A DNA stretch of 64,000 nucleotides from Plantago ovata (Eukaryota; Streptophyta; Magnoliopsida; Lamiales; Plantaginaceae). The stretch spans positions 88,460,753-88,524,752 of the forward strand of contig CM051456.1 in the NCBI GenBank assembly GCA_028274465.1. Direction: 5' to 3'. Positions 52,550 through 64,000 of the stretch are shown here, piece by piece (within the stretch, counting starts at the first letter, position 1; each line of letters opens with the position of its first letter). The notes beneath the pieces were generated by a model. The model did no database searches. It was not told the DNA's origin and worked only from the letters and a program-made list of their open reading frames with translations. A program made the translations under genes and the position numbers.

Positions 52550-54428
52550 ATCGAGTGTTTGTTAGTAATTGTGAGAAAATTTGCCTCTAAGGCTAAGCAA
52601 CGGAAGTTTAAAATTTTTATTTCTCACTAAACTGATATGACTATATTACGTTTATCATGCTAGAAGATAATCACTTACGTGTCCTCCAGCAGATAAGCAA
52701 ATTCACCGGGCAGCTGTTCCTCAATCTCCAGAAAAAGCTTTGCAATCCTCCTCGTCCGGTAACTGGTTGATTTCTTCGTCTTCTGAAATGAAATTCTCGT
52801 CAATGGAACCTCCAAGATGGCTCATCAACAGGTTTGATTGCTTCCTTCGACCTCGGTATCCACGGGCAGTGTCTCTACCAAGAACGCTAGGATGTTCTTC
52901 TGTATTTTGAGCTTCTTAGAGAGAAAATGTCTTTCTGACTATCAGAGAGTATTTTCTTACGTATGTTGGAATGAGACTTATTTTCTTTCTTTCTGATTTA
53001 GTCAATTAGTTTGTTCAGAAAATCACGTAAGATTTTACCAAGTAAATCTTATTGACTAGGAGACTTCAAAAGTCATCAAAATAACTAACAAACAGATAAA
53101 GATAAAAGAAAACAGAAAATATGAGTGAGAGAGAAAGAAGAAGCAACGTGAGGCAGCTGCACTCGTGCTGGGCCGCTGGCCCATGTTGGGCCAGCTGGCC
53201 CAACTCCCTTTCTCCTCACTCTATTCATTTCCTTTTGGGCTTCATCCTAAAATCCCGTCCAAGTGCACAAGTCTTCAATTAATTAATTAAATCCAATTTA
53301 AATTAATTAATTATATTTCTAAAATATATTCCACATATAATAAATTAATATTAATCCAATTAATAATAATTCCATTATATATATTTATGTATAATAATTT
53401 AATATTAATCTAATTAATATTTAATCCAATATACATAGCTCGTTAGAAACACCACCTTGAAGTGTGACTCATAGGGCCTTGCATATTAAGCAATAATCTA
53501 ATTAAGGTCATAATAAATTCCTAGACAATTTATCAGACAATATTAATATGCAAGGAACGTTTGTGAGGAAAACAAACCACCTGTAGCGTAGGGTACTTTG
53601 ATGATACGGTCCCTTCATTCATGAATACTCGAATGAGTCTAGAATATGGTTATGTGTCTATTCTAATAACTTCATTCATGGTCTCTCAATCTTATTAGTC
53701 GATCTATGAATTATGTCCAAACACCATTTTGACATATTCACATACGGTGGCCACCGGTTTTATGATCGCACTAAATATGAGAAGTGAGTATTCTCTCCTT
53801 GTATCTATTACGGAGGAATGAATCCTATCTTGGCCCAATCACTCACACCATATGCTTCATAATGTACCCAACACATTCCGTATCTACCCTACTTTAAGAG
53901 TGCAAGCGTTGCGCATGGTCAAAGTACATTATTTCACATATGATGTAGTATTGGCCTCAAGTCTAAGGACTACTAACATCACCCTACACACCGATACTAC
54001 CATAGACACTTAAATAGCTTTACCAAATGGTTTCTCGGTTGGGTATGCCAACACTCTCCAAAGTGTTCATATGTCCATTATGAATAACCAAGTTCATTCG
54101 TAGCAGTGAGACCTACTACATCCTCGAAGGATCTAATGCAATATATGCTAGCTTCAATCGCATCATTGATATCCCATATCTCAATGACCTTCAGCTAGTG
54201 GCTTATTTTAGGACTTAATTATTGGCACACAAGCTCTCACTAAATTGGTGATTACCTTAAGTCCTTGGGAACATTTTATTGAATAATTTAAACAACCAAA
54301 TATAATATTCATAAAATGCAATGCCAATTGTATTTAATAATGTATAAATAAATAAATACAATAACTGAATGTGATCAAGTACATATCGTCCCTATCGTAG
54401 GTTGTCTCTAGGACATATATACTTTCAA
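52550..54428 (-). repeat. 3' LTR of the old copia element (left end uncertain)
   Basis: On the minus strand, the LTR begins after the PPT-like CCAAGTGGAAGATTG with TATATGTCCTAGAGACAACC, the typical start of long-LTR copia elements. The body has the same layout as the remnant at 41730-42955. The left border is not sharp; I place it near 52550. The TSD was not found. Confidence 0.55.
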
Positions 54429-54447
54429 TCTTCCACTTGGCCTAGAG
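54429..54447 (-). promoter_or_regulatory. PPT-like tract of the old copia element
   Basis: On the minus strand CCAAGTGGAAGATTGAAAG adjoins the LTR start. AAGTGGGAGATTG is the tract known in many plant copia elements; this one carries a mutation or two. Confidence 0.5.
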
Positions 54448-55131
54448 CCAATCACCTACGTGTCTAACACTTGTATTGAAATGTCTAACATGTTTATCCG
54501 AACTCAACATTTTGGTGAAAGGTTCAGCCACAATTTCCTCAGTGGGAACTCGTTCTATAGATACTTCCCCTCTAGCTATCATCTATCCAATCAGATGATA
54601 CTACCTCTGTACATGCTTGTTCCAGTTTATGGATCTTGGTTCATTTGTTTGTGCAACAGCACCTTGGCTGTCGCAGTAGACCTTGATGGGACTACTATTA
54701 GGAACTACCCCTAGTTCCTTCAGGAATTCTGGAATTCAGACAACCTCCTTGAAGCTTCTGCATCAGCTATGTACTCGGACTTAACAATAGAATCATTTAA
54801 GGTGGGTTGCTTGGAACTTTTCCAAGTGACGGCACCACCAATGAGTATAATCACATACCTAGTTTGTGATTTGAAGTCGTCCAGGTCAATTTGCATACCA
54901 GTATTGATATAAACACTCATTTGCAACTCTCGGTTTCCACCATCTATCAGAAATGAATCTTTAGTTCTTCTAAGACACTTAAGATTGCTTTCATATCATT
55001 CGAGTGTTTCATAACTAGATTCTGGTGGTATTGACAAGTACAACCAAATGCATAAGTCACATCTGGCCTTGAGCATTTCATGGCATACATGATAGATCCA
55101 ATTGCCAATGCATATAGGATCTTTCTTCATG

Positions 55132-55259
<128 letters not shown>

Positions 55260-56366
55260 TCACGTGGAAGGACTATCCTCTTGAGTGAGAGTCATGCAAT
55301 GCCTAGTTGATAAGAAACCTTTATTTGAACCATCAACATTAAAGCGTTTCATTACTTTGTCAATATATGTGGAATGTGACAGCCTTAACAGTTCCTTCGG
55401 TCTATCCTTATGGATTTTGATGCCAAGGATGTAATAAGCTTCACCTAAGTCTTTCACCAAGGAAGCCTCAGATAACCAATGTTTTGTGGATCGTAACATT
55501 GGAATATCATTTTCATAATTAGTATGTTATCAACATAAATAACCATGAAAACAATTCCAGCATCGCTGCGTTTGATATACACGCATGGATCTTTTACGCT
55601 TCTGATGTAGTCAAACAATTTGACAAGTTCATTCAAGCGAACGTTCCAACTCCTTGAGGTTTGCTTGAGTCCACATAGGATCTCTTATAGCTTGCAAACT
55701 TAGTTGGGATTTGCTTTTGGATGTAGAATCTTCCAGGTTGTATCATATACACCTATTGCTCAAGATTCTCATTAAGGAAACAATTTTCACATCCATCTGC
55801 CAAATCTCATAATCATGTTGTGCAACTATAGCAAGTAAAATTCGAATAGACTTAAACTTGTCTACTGGTGGAAAGGGTTTCGTCATAAACGATACCATAT
55901 CGTTGACTAAAGCCTTTTATACCAGTCTAGCTTTGTATGTTTGTATTTGCCAATGGCATCGGTTTTCTTCTTGAAAACCCCTTTGCATCCAATGGGTCTA
56001 ACCCCTTATGGTGCATCAATCAAGTCCCATACTTGATTGTCATACATAAAGTCTATTTCTGATTTCATGGCTTCTTGCCACCTCTTTGAATCAATGTCTA
56101 ACATTGCTTTTTTGTAAGTCTTAGGGAACCTTGTTGAGATAAGTCAATATCAAAATTTTCATCATCCAAGAGTAAACTTATCCTTTCGGGAGCTTCCCAT
56201 TAACCTCTTAGACTTACGGAGTGCGACATATATTTCATTTGTACAGGCAGTTTATTCTTATTGCGAGAATGTTGAACTGATTCAGTCCATTGAATAGTTG
56301 TAGAAGAATCAGGAGCAACCATTACGGCTGAATTTCGAGTGGTTAGCCTCAAGTAGGTCGGTCGAA

Positions 56367-56500
56367 CCGTTCCCGTCGGTTTGACCGATTGAACCATTCC
56401 TGTTGGTTCGGTCGGTTGAATCGCTCCCACTGATTCGACCGTCTAAACTGTTCCCGTCGATTTAGCCGGTTGAACCGTTCCCGTCGGCTCAGTCAAAGGG
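56367..56500 (-). repeat. 27-bp minisatellite in the integrase-RT linker
   Basis: Units start at 56367, 56394, 56421, 56448 and 56475, each 27 bases, CCGTTCCCGTCGGTTTGACC and seven more in the first one. On the minus strand each unit encodes nine residues of a Pro-Thr-Gly type, so expansion keeps the frame. It lies in the variable linker between integrase and RT. Confidence 0.8.
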
Positions 56501-57889
56501 TCGAGGTTTGATGGGGCATCTCTGAAATTCTCAAAATTTCTTAAAATGCTCCCACTGGCTGGCAGATATCTACCTAGAGATGTGCCTTGAGCCATAAGAC
56601 CTTTCTTGAGCTCCCACTAATTCAATGTTGTCACAACCATTTGACAACTTTTCTACCTAAGTGTTATTTTGTAATTTCCACAAGTTCTATATTATTGCCT
56701 TCACTTTGGTTGAAAAACATAATCATTTTCTAGAAAGGCCACCTGTCTAGATGTGATGATATTATGTATTTCTGGCATATAGAATCAGTAACCTCCTGGT
56801 TTCATTTGGATATCCTACAAAATAACATTTCTCACTTTTAAGTTTCAATCATGTCAACGAGCATTCTTTTCACATATGTTTGACAACTCCAAGTTCTAAT
56901 ATGTGATAAGTTTGGCACCATGCCATCCCATAACTCATATGGTGGTTACTCGACTGACTTAGATGAAATTTTATTTAGAATATGGATTGAGTTTGATAAT
57001 ACGTTTCCCCATAAATAAGTTGGAAGAGTACTGAAATTCATCACTGATCTAACCCTATCTAACAAGGTTTGATTTCTCCCTTTCGAAATACCATTCATTT
57101 GTGGTGTTCTAGAAGGAGTCAACTCTGATCGAATTTCATGTAGCTTTAAATAATCCAAAACCTCACCACTCAAGTATTATGCTCCTTGATCTAATCGAAA
57201 AGTCTTAATACTTCTTTCAGGTTGTTTCTCTATTTCAGCTTTGTACTCAATGAATTTCTCCAATATTTTAGATTTGTGTTTCATAGGATACACATGTCCA
57301 AATATAGAGAAATCATCAGTAAAGTTATAAAATAAGAGTAATGATCTTTAGCCTGAGTTTCAAATGGTCCATACACATTGTATGAATTAACTCAAGTAGT
57401 TTTTGTGCACGTATGCCTTTTCCTTGAAAAGGATTTCTTGATTAATTTACCTTTGAGACAGAATTCTTAACTCCAACATGATTCTAAATCAAATGGTGCT
57501 AAGTAGTCTTACCTCTTTAGCCTAGCAATTCTTGTCTCATTGATATATCAAGTCTACAGTGCAACAAGTAAGCGGTGTTTCTAGGATTATTGAGCCTAGC
57601 TCGTTTGTTTTGAAGATGTAGTAAAGTATGTCTACAGTTTAGCAAATATAAACCATTCATATTTGCCAGTAATATAATGAATGAAATAACAATTATCAAG
57701 TTCCAAATATATTTGAGGATAAATCAAATTTATGATTTCCTATACGCTAATAAGTAATAGACGATCCATTTCTTATGCGTAGGTCAATTCTTCTTGGTCT
57801 AATCGATCTGCTGTCAAATAGCCCTTGTACATTATGTACCAGCCACAAGTTGTATCCTATACTCAGCAGTTCAAGTTTCTGCAGACATA

Positions 57890-58560
57890 TTTATCTCCAC
57901 GACAAACATATTGATTTGAGCTGGATGCACAAGGCATTGCTCCATTAGCCCCTTGTGTTTGGGCAATATCTCTTCCAATGTCATTTCTGCTTATAGTAAA
58001 GACATGTCCCCTTCTCCATGTTACTACCTTCTTGTAATTTCCAGTTTTATTCTGTTTAGCTTTACCTTTCGAGCCTTTGCTCCTTAAGGTGAGCTTTCAC
58101 AGACAGTCCAACCATGAAATAGGTTACCTCTTAGGTTGAGCCTGTTCATAAGCCTTAAGCATATTATGGAATTCAGGTAGTGTAGCATCCTTGGCATTCA
58201 TATTGTGATTCATCATGAACGTTGAATATGAATCCTGTAATGATTGAAGGATGATAATGACTGAAACACGGTTCTCAAATGCAATCCTAGCACTAGCCAG
58301 TTTCTCGATGAATCTAATCATCTTGAGCACGTGATCAGATACATTCCTCATTTGGAAAATCTCATTTTGAAGATTTCTCTAAGAAGATCAAATTCAACAC
58401 TCTTGGAAACAATTCCAAAAAGGCTTTTGAGATGTAGCAGCATTTTAAATGGCATTATGTTACCATGTTGCCTTTGCTGTTCCATAGTCATTACAACTAG
58501 CATAACACACTATGCATTAGCAGCTTAATCCTTACGCTTTTGATGAGTTTTTTTTTTTTT
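57890..58560 (-). pseudogene. Old copia gag and protease start
   Basis: A UBN2-type gag piece is seen at 58124-58351: LKMIRFIEKLASARIAFENR, then LQSLQDSYSTFMMNHNMN and LPEFHNMLKAYEQAQPKR. Further on, near 57990, the zinc knuckle is decayed: its second Cys is Tyr and the Gly before His is a stop. The protease start remains as VEINMSAET. Other parts are in several frames. Confidence 0.7.
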
Positions 58561-59356
58561 TTTTCCAAACGCAACAAGCTCAATAGGATTAGTGAAAGGA
58601 GTAGGGATTGGCTTGTCCAAGACATACTCAATCTTCTCTTGCCTTAGTACCAAAACGATCGTTACGGATCCAATCCACGAAGTTCGGACTAGTAAGAGTG
58701 CATTTCTCCAAGATAATTCTATAAGTTGATCATCTTAATTGACCAAAGAAGTAAATAATAAAACTGAAATTAAAACTCTAAAATTAATTTCTATGATCAC
58801 AATCAGCGACTAAATAAACTAGGACTTTAGCTTTATTTAGTTCTCACTATTTTCACATACTCTTGACCCCTATAAAGAGTTCGAACCAATATCTTATAAT
58901 AGTCGTAGTGAGCCAAGATCTACGCTTGCACTATTATAGCCCCAGCTATGGCTGATCACTATAATAGTCAAACAGGTAGGTCTCCAAACCAATTGTACAA
59001 TACAACTCTTGGTTTGATCAAAACTATTTTGATCGATGTCCTCAAATTATGCCTGATGCTATGGCGACTTGACATAATTCAAGTAAGTCATAACCATCAC
59101 ACGACACCAACTATGGTCCTATGAAAGCAACTTTCTTACGGCAAACAGAGTAAGCACTATGGTGCATATTACCCATGAGATTAGTAAGTCCATTTAACTT
59201 TCAATTATGATGGATGACATCATGCGATTTAATCGAGACTTAAATTGGTTGGGAACTTTTAAATGGGGTATTTAATCGCTTGACCAAGATCCCTAACATG
59301 CATCACATAATGGGTGCCGCCTACCCAAGGCTCATGCAATGCGGTCTACCAAGTAA
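58561..59356 (-). other. 5' gag and leader region of the old copia element
   Basis: Non-coding or decayed sequence that would precede the gag of the old element. No LTR is reached before the Sire-type insertion at 59362, so the 5' LTR of the old element must lie beyond that insertion, outside the window. Confidence 0.45.
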
Positions 59357-59361
59357 TGAGT

Positions 59362-61185
59362 TGTTGGTCCCTTTAAACAACAAGAAAAGACTAGGGGGGG
59401 GGGTGAATAGTCTTTTCAAACTTTCGTCGTTTAAAACTTTCTCAGCAAGTGCTTATTACTTTTCAGTAATGAGTTTGCTGATACTTAACTTTCTCAGCAA
59501 GCGTAAGTTACTTTTCAGTAACTAGGTTTGCTGATACTTAAAATCAGAGAGCGGAAGTTTTTGATACAATAAGTGCTCTTTCAGTAAGTAAAGGTTTCAT
59601 CAAGTGATGTGAGTGACTGTGTACAGACAGATATGATTTGCTGAAAACTAAGTACAATAAGTAAATCACACAAACACTTTTATAGTGGTATCTGAGAGTG
59701 GCGTAATCTCTCAACTAATCCACTTTGTCCTTTCTAGGACTGAATCCACTAAGATATGATTGAGGTTCCTTACAATCTCCTATCTAGAGCGATTCAAACA
59801 GAAACCAAAGCACACTTGCTTCGTCTCCAACCTAATCTAGAGAACGTAACCTTGTTCTCCACCAAACTTGGTACTTTTAATCAGCAAAACTATGCTCGAT
59901 TAAGTTCCCCCTGAATATCACGCCTGAAAGGGTGTATTTTCAGTTAGAGAGTTTTGGGGTGAGATAACTTAATTATAACTTATTCAGTTACAACAAGTAA
60001 TCTAAGAAACACAACTTTGAATACTTTGCAGTAAACAAGTTTGATTGTTTCTGGTGTCAAGACTTGTTCTTGTTCGAAAGAAAGAACACTTAACTAATTT
60101 CTTAGTCGAGTTTGTTCTACTTCTTCACAAGTAGCTTTTTCAAGCTTTAAGTCTTGGAACGGATCAATGGCAGTATAGAAAGTTTGAAGGTGAGTTTAAG
60201 CACAAGTGAGAGTTTGATCACGTTGTTGACACACTTCAACGCTTCGCCTGATGACCTCTATTTATAGTGAAAATAAGGAGCCGTTTGAATTTTAAATTCC
60301 AAGGCTTTTGATCCTTAAGATGTCACTATCTTGCTTTTGTACTTTCAGCAGCGTCCTTGTTTGTCTTCTAGTCTTCATGTCCTTCGCGTGCATGCTTTGC
60401 ATTTAATGCTTATTTGAATAGAATTCAAACAGTAACATTGGAGCGCAAAAGTAAGTACTTTCAGCAAGAGGTCACATATGTTCCATCAGCAAGTGGTCAA
60501 CTCAGTTTCAGCAAGCACAACCTACTCTGTCTTTCAGATTTTCACGTATGCAATGCTGTTGCTGAAGTTTCCACTTTCTGAGCAACATGTGCCTTTGTAG
60601 ATACCAGTCTTCAGAAATCTTCTTGTCTTCAGATCTTCGAATTCTTCAAGTCTTCAGATCTTTGAATTCTTCAAGTCTTCAGATCTTCGATAATCTTCAA
60701 GATTCTGAGCGGTTTCTAAATGCTTCAATAGTTTGTTTGTAAAAATAAAGTACATCATCAGCAAATGCTTCAATAGGTTATTTTCTTTTTTCAGAAAATA
60801 AGATACATCATAAGCTAAAGCTTCAATAAGTTATTTTCTTTTCAGAAAATAAAATACATCATAAGCTAAAGCTTCAATAAGTTATTTTCTTTTCAGAAAA
60901 TAAAATACATCATAAGCTAAAGCTTCAATAAGTTATTTTCTTTTCAGAAAATAAAATACATCATAAGCTAAAGCTTCAATAAGTTATTTTCTTTTCATAA
61001 AATAAAATACATCATAAGCGGTAAAAACCAACATATCTAACACCTAATCTAAGTCTTCAGCAAACGTTCCTCTTTTACAATGTCCTTAAAATTCTAAATT
61101 TCTATGGACCTTAAGAGTACTAGTTACTGGACTTTCCTTAATTTAGCATGGTTAATTGCTCATCAAAATTACAAGTTTCCTAACA
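59362..61185 (-). repeat. 3' LTR of Sire-type copy 2, with tandem expansion
   Basis: 1,824 bp, 223 bases longer than the LTR of copy 1. Most of the difference is a 51-bp tandem array (next entry); a short ATTCTTCAAGTCTTCAGATC duplication near 60640-60680 adds to it. The TATA box at 60259-60266 is unchanged. Confidence 0.9.
60767..61019 (-). repeat. 51-bp tandem array in the LTR
   Basis: GCTTCAATAAG starts at 60820, 60871, 60922 and 60973 after a first, slightly different unit at 60767. Copy 1 has a single unit (from about 3297). Each unit contains TTTTCTTTTCAGAAAATAA, a near-palindrome. Confidence 0.9.
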
Positions 61186-61204
61186 AATTTCCCCCTTTTT
61201 GATG
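61186..61204 (-). promoter_or_regulatory. Polypurine tract of Sire-type copy 2
   Basis: On the minus strand CATCAAAAAGGGGGAAATT abuts the 3' LTR start. Confidence 0.8.
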
Positions 61205-61450
61205 TTAGCAATCCATGGCTAAATTAATTGTTACCCTTTTAGAGGTTTCTGATGTTGAATAAATCAGTTGATTAATGCAAGCATACTTGAATAATTAAAC
61301 AGTAAGCATAAGTAAATTGCATAATCAAAAACCAATAAGAGTCAAAAGCTTCATTGCTGATAGTTATCTTTCAAAAGTTTACATGAAAAAGCAGAGATAA
61401 CTTAAACAGAATCAGCAAACAAAAACTTTAACAAAAACTATTACAGAGAG

Positions 61451-63996
61451 TTAAGCTCTTCCAGATGATTTTCTCAAAATCTCTCTTACACTCTTCTCAG
61501 TAAGTGCAGTAAATTCAACACAGTCCTTTTCGTAGTTTTCCAGAAGCCTACGGACTTGTAGTTGAAGAATTCTTGCGTTTTTGCAGGCGGTATGATGATG
61601 CTTTTCAGCATTCATTTCCATGTAATTAGTCACCCACAAATGCATGCCCCAATTTCTGGCATGGAGAAGTTGTGTATCTGAAATGCTTTTCGAATGAATC
61701 TTTCTTAGCCATAGAAGATCTTCTTCTTGATCCTTAGCAGTGAGATAGAAGTACTCATAAGGAATCAATCCAAGTCTCTTCTTTGTTTTCTTTGTTACTG
61801 GGTCAGGGTAGTAAGCAATGCCAGGTGGTTTGATCAGATTTGGTTTTGTTTATATGTCTTACCAATGACGATTCTTCTTACTGAGACCTCAAGATTCAAC
61901 CATCTCCCAACAATATTTCTTGGGAGGGATTCTTCCATTTGATTTCTTTCGACTTTGAGTTCAATCCATTTGAACATTTGATTCAATATGGCTGTAGGAA
62001 AGAACTCATTCACCATCAAGTCTTCCAGCTTTAAGATCCAGCAACCATGAATGTTTCTGATTACATTCTGAGTGGTTTCTTCATTGCTGGTCTTTGTGTA
62101 TTCAATGCCGGAGCCAATAGCAATGCTGGCCAGCCTATTTTCTTCCTGTCTTTGCCTTCTTCTTCTTGTCTTAGCATTGTCTTGATCTCTTGCTGAAGAG
62201 TCAGACGAGAAATGCTTTGAGTGGCCAGACGGAGTCAAGGCTGTTAAGGGTCTAGCTCTTATGGCTTGAACTATTGTTTGATTGTCATCATCTTCATCAT
62301 CTTCATTCAGATTGTGATGACTTTCAGTATGGCAAAAATATTGAGTTTCAGCAGCGGTTTTTCTCTTTTTAGTACTTGCTGAATTCAACTCAGATTCTGC
62401 TTGCCTTTTAGAACTTTGCTCTCTTTCAGCAAGCGGTTCTATGGGCAGTGGCACATCAACAGCAGGAGGGGTTTGGTTTCTTTTTCTGGTACTCTACTTT
62501 TCCCCCTTAGACATGGATTGCAACATCGGAGTGATGTGCAAAGAATAAAACTCATTGCAATTTTCAGAAAGAGTGCTTAAACTATTATACTTCATGATGA
62601 TTTGTTGCTGGTCAGAAGTCATATTTGACAACTCTCTTTGAATGCTCATCATGTTCTCTTCATGTCTTTTCTCTGTTGCGGCCTTCTCATCCATGAAAGT
62701 CTGTGCCTTCACGAGAGCATTCTTTGCTAGATTTAGAGCTTGACTTACATCTTCTTCATAGCTTTTGTGATAAAGTCTGATGTCTTTCTGAGCTATGGTC
62801 AAAGTAGTAGTGCGTCTCAGCACTGTAGCCAATATCTTTCCAAAGTCAAGTGGGCTCTCAGCAAGCAATGCCTCATCTTCAGCTTTGCAGGCATCATGGA
62901 CTTTCTTTAGTGCTAAAATTCTAGGAGTAAACTCCTCAACTCTTGGGAACGGCACTAGATGTGGTGTCAAGGAATGAACCTTAAGTTCGGAAGCAAACTG
63001 ATCATCCTTCATCAGCAATTCTGCTCTTAGACCATCGTCTAAATCATTGATGTAATCAGGAGGAGGAATCTGAACAACTTTGGGGTCTCGCTTGGATTGT
63101 TCATCCTCATTTTTTGACAAGTAGTCGTCATCCTCAGATTCATCAAGTTCAGCAACTTTAGAACCTAAATCAGCAGCTTCACTTCCTTTTTGTTGAGTGG
63201 TTGCTGATGGCAACGCTTCAGACTCAACAACTGGAGTTTCACCAGTAGTTAGTTTTAATTGAGTAGTTGCTGAAGGCAACGTTTGAGACTCAATGACTGG
63301 AGTTTCGCCAGTAGTTAGTTTTAATTGAGTATGAGACTCAATTACTGGAGTTTCGCCAGTAGTAAATGGAAGGGAGGGGACTTCCTTTGATCTTACTCCT
63401 GAAGATTGACCAATTTCTAGATCCTGCGTATGCCTTGCATGGATCAAGAGACTGTTCTGGAGAGCGCGATGGTAATCTTCATCTTGTTCTTCATCATCAT
63501 CAAGGTTTTCTTCAGTAACCTTGGCATCAGAAACTGGACTTTTGCCATTTTTCAAGGCAGCCTTTTTTCTGGCATATTCTTCTTCAGTATCAGCACCTTG
63601 CACAGGTGCTTGATTTTCAGCAGCAGCAGGAGGAGGTTGAGATTCTTGCTGAGGTTGTTGTTGTTCAACTTGCTGATTTTCGGGTTGGGCATTTTCAGCA
63701 ACTGTCAACTTTAATCCTCCAGCATCAGGACTTGGACCTTGATTGTCATCATCATCGTCTTTCTTGTCCTTGGAATCTTTCCCTTCATCATCACTTGGAT
63801 CAGTGGGAATGTTCTCACCTTCTAATTCTTCATCATCATCGGTCAGAATTACTAGCTCAACGTGCTTGTATAAAGCAACACTTGTCACTTCCTCTTCCTC
63901 ATTGATTTTGTGGGGATCAGCCACCACAGGTACAAATGAACCTTTGAGCATCACAGCTTGTTCAGCTGGAGAGGCACTCTTGAATTTTGCCTTCAT
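61451..63996 (-). pseudogene. Env-like extra ORF of Sire-type copy 2, C-terminal part
   Basis: The frame corresponds to 6320-3775 of copy 1 and is better preserved: 500 codons are open from the window edge (63996) to 62494, where TAG stands in place of AAG. It goes on to about 61834, where a one-base change shifts the frame, then continues to the same C-terminus (EILRKSSGRA) at 61451. Seen in order: acidic runs (DDDDDNQG), a Gln/Pro-rich part, three TTGETPV repeats (63240-63370), a helical stretch (ALNLAKNALVKAQTFMDEKA) that probably makes a coiled coil, a basic KKRK cluster that could be a nuclear signal, and an RRRRQRQEE block. Function unknown. Confidence 0.8.
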
Positions 63997-64000
63997 ATTC

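Larger units (their letters stand above)
59362..64000 (-). mobile_element. Sire-type Ty1/copia retrotransposon, copy 2 (cut by window end)
   Basis: The second copy of the family at 1909-13502, in the same orientation. Present are the 3' LTR (59362-61185), PPT and the C-terminal half of the env-like ORF up to the window end. The base pattern is nearly the same as in copy 1. The five bases before it (59357-59361) are TGAGT; the matching duplication would lie outside the window. It sits in the leader or gag region of the old copia element, a nested insertion. Confidence 0.9.

Noticed and set aside
60767..61019. CRISPR-like array
   Set aside because: The 51-bp units are directly adjacent, without unique spacers, and lie inside a plant LTR.

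Overview
This window is nuclear DNA of a flowering plant, most likely a eudicot. It has two intron-containing plant genes with canonical GT-AG introns, surrounded by Ty1/copia and Ty3/gypsy LTR retrotransposons, a CACTA transposon, a LINE and microsatellites. A run of exactly 100 N (13087-13186) marks an assembly gap of unknown true size. No bacterial operons, tRNA, rRNA or CRISPR were seen.

Layout. 1-1903: gene-poor sequence with a tandem B-box-like repeat. 1909-13502: a Sire-type copia element on the minus strand, with 5-bp target duplications (AATGT), decayed pol domains and a very long env-like extra ORF between pol and the 3' LTR. 14957-28674: a Tat-lineage gypsy element on the minus strand, with target duplication ATTAG, two LTRs of about 0.81 kb, PBS, PPT, gag, protease, RT, two RNase H domains and integrase. 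On its opposite strand it carries a separate three-exon gene (16662-19865) with its own TATA box and a probable 5' UTR intron. 30106-33099: an intact two-exon GDSL esterase/lipase gene (minus). 35179-41155: an intact seven-exon gene (minus) for a 232-residue protein joining a STEEP1/CXorf56-like part to a UPF0235 part. 41730-42955: an LTR remnant. 43181-45943: a truncated CACTA element with a broken TNP2-type transposase (plus). 46748-48930: a 5'-truncated LINE (minus). 48970-52500: a Sire-like copia fragment (plus). About 52550-59361: an old, heavily mutated copia element (minus). 59362-64000: a second copy of the first Sire-type family, inserted in the older copia and cut by the window end.

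The only genes likely to serve the plant are the GDSL hydrolase and the STEEP1/UPF0235 protein; both keep open frames and correct splice sites. The most interesting system is the gypsy element. Sense gag-pol and the antisense spliced gene converge on an 87-bp tandem array whose units hold two inverted repeats each. The Sire family is notable for its long env-like ORF, several polypurine-like tracts and a heptamer (TTGCTGA/TCAGCAA) spread over LTR, pol and env-like regions far above chance.
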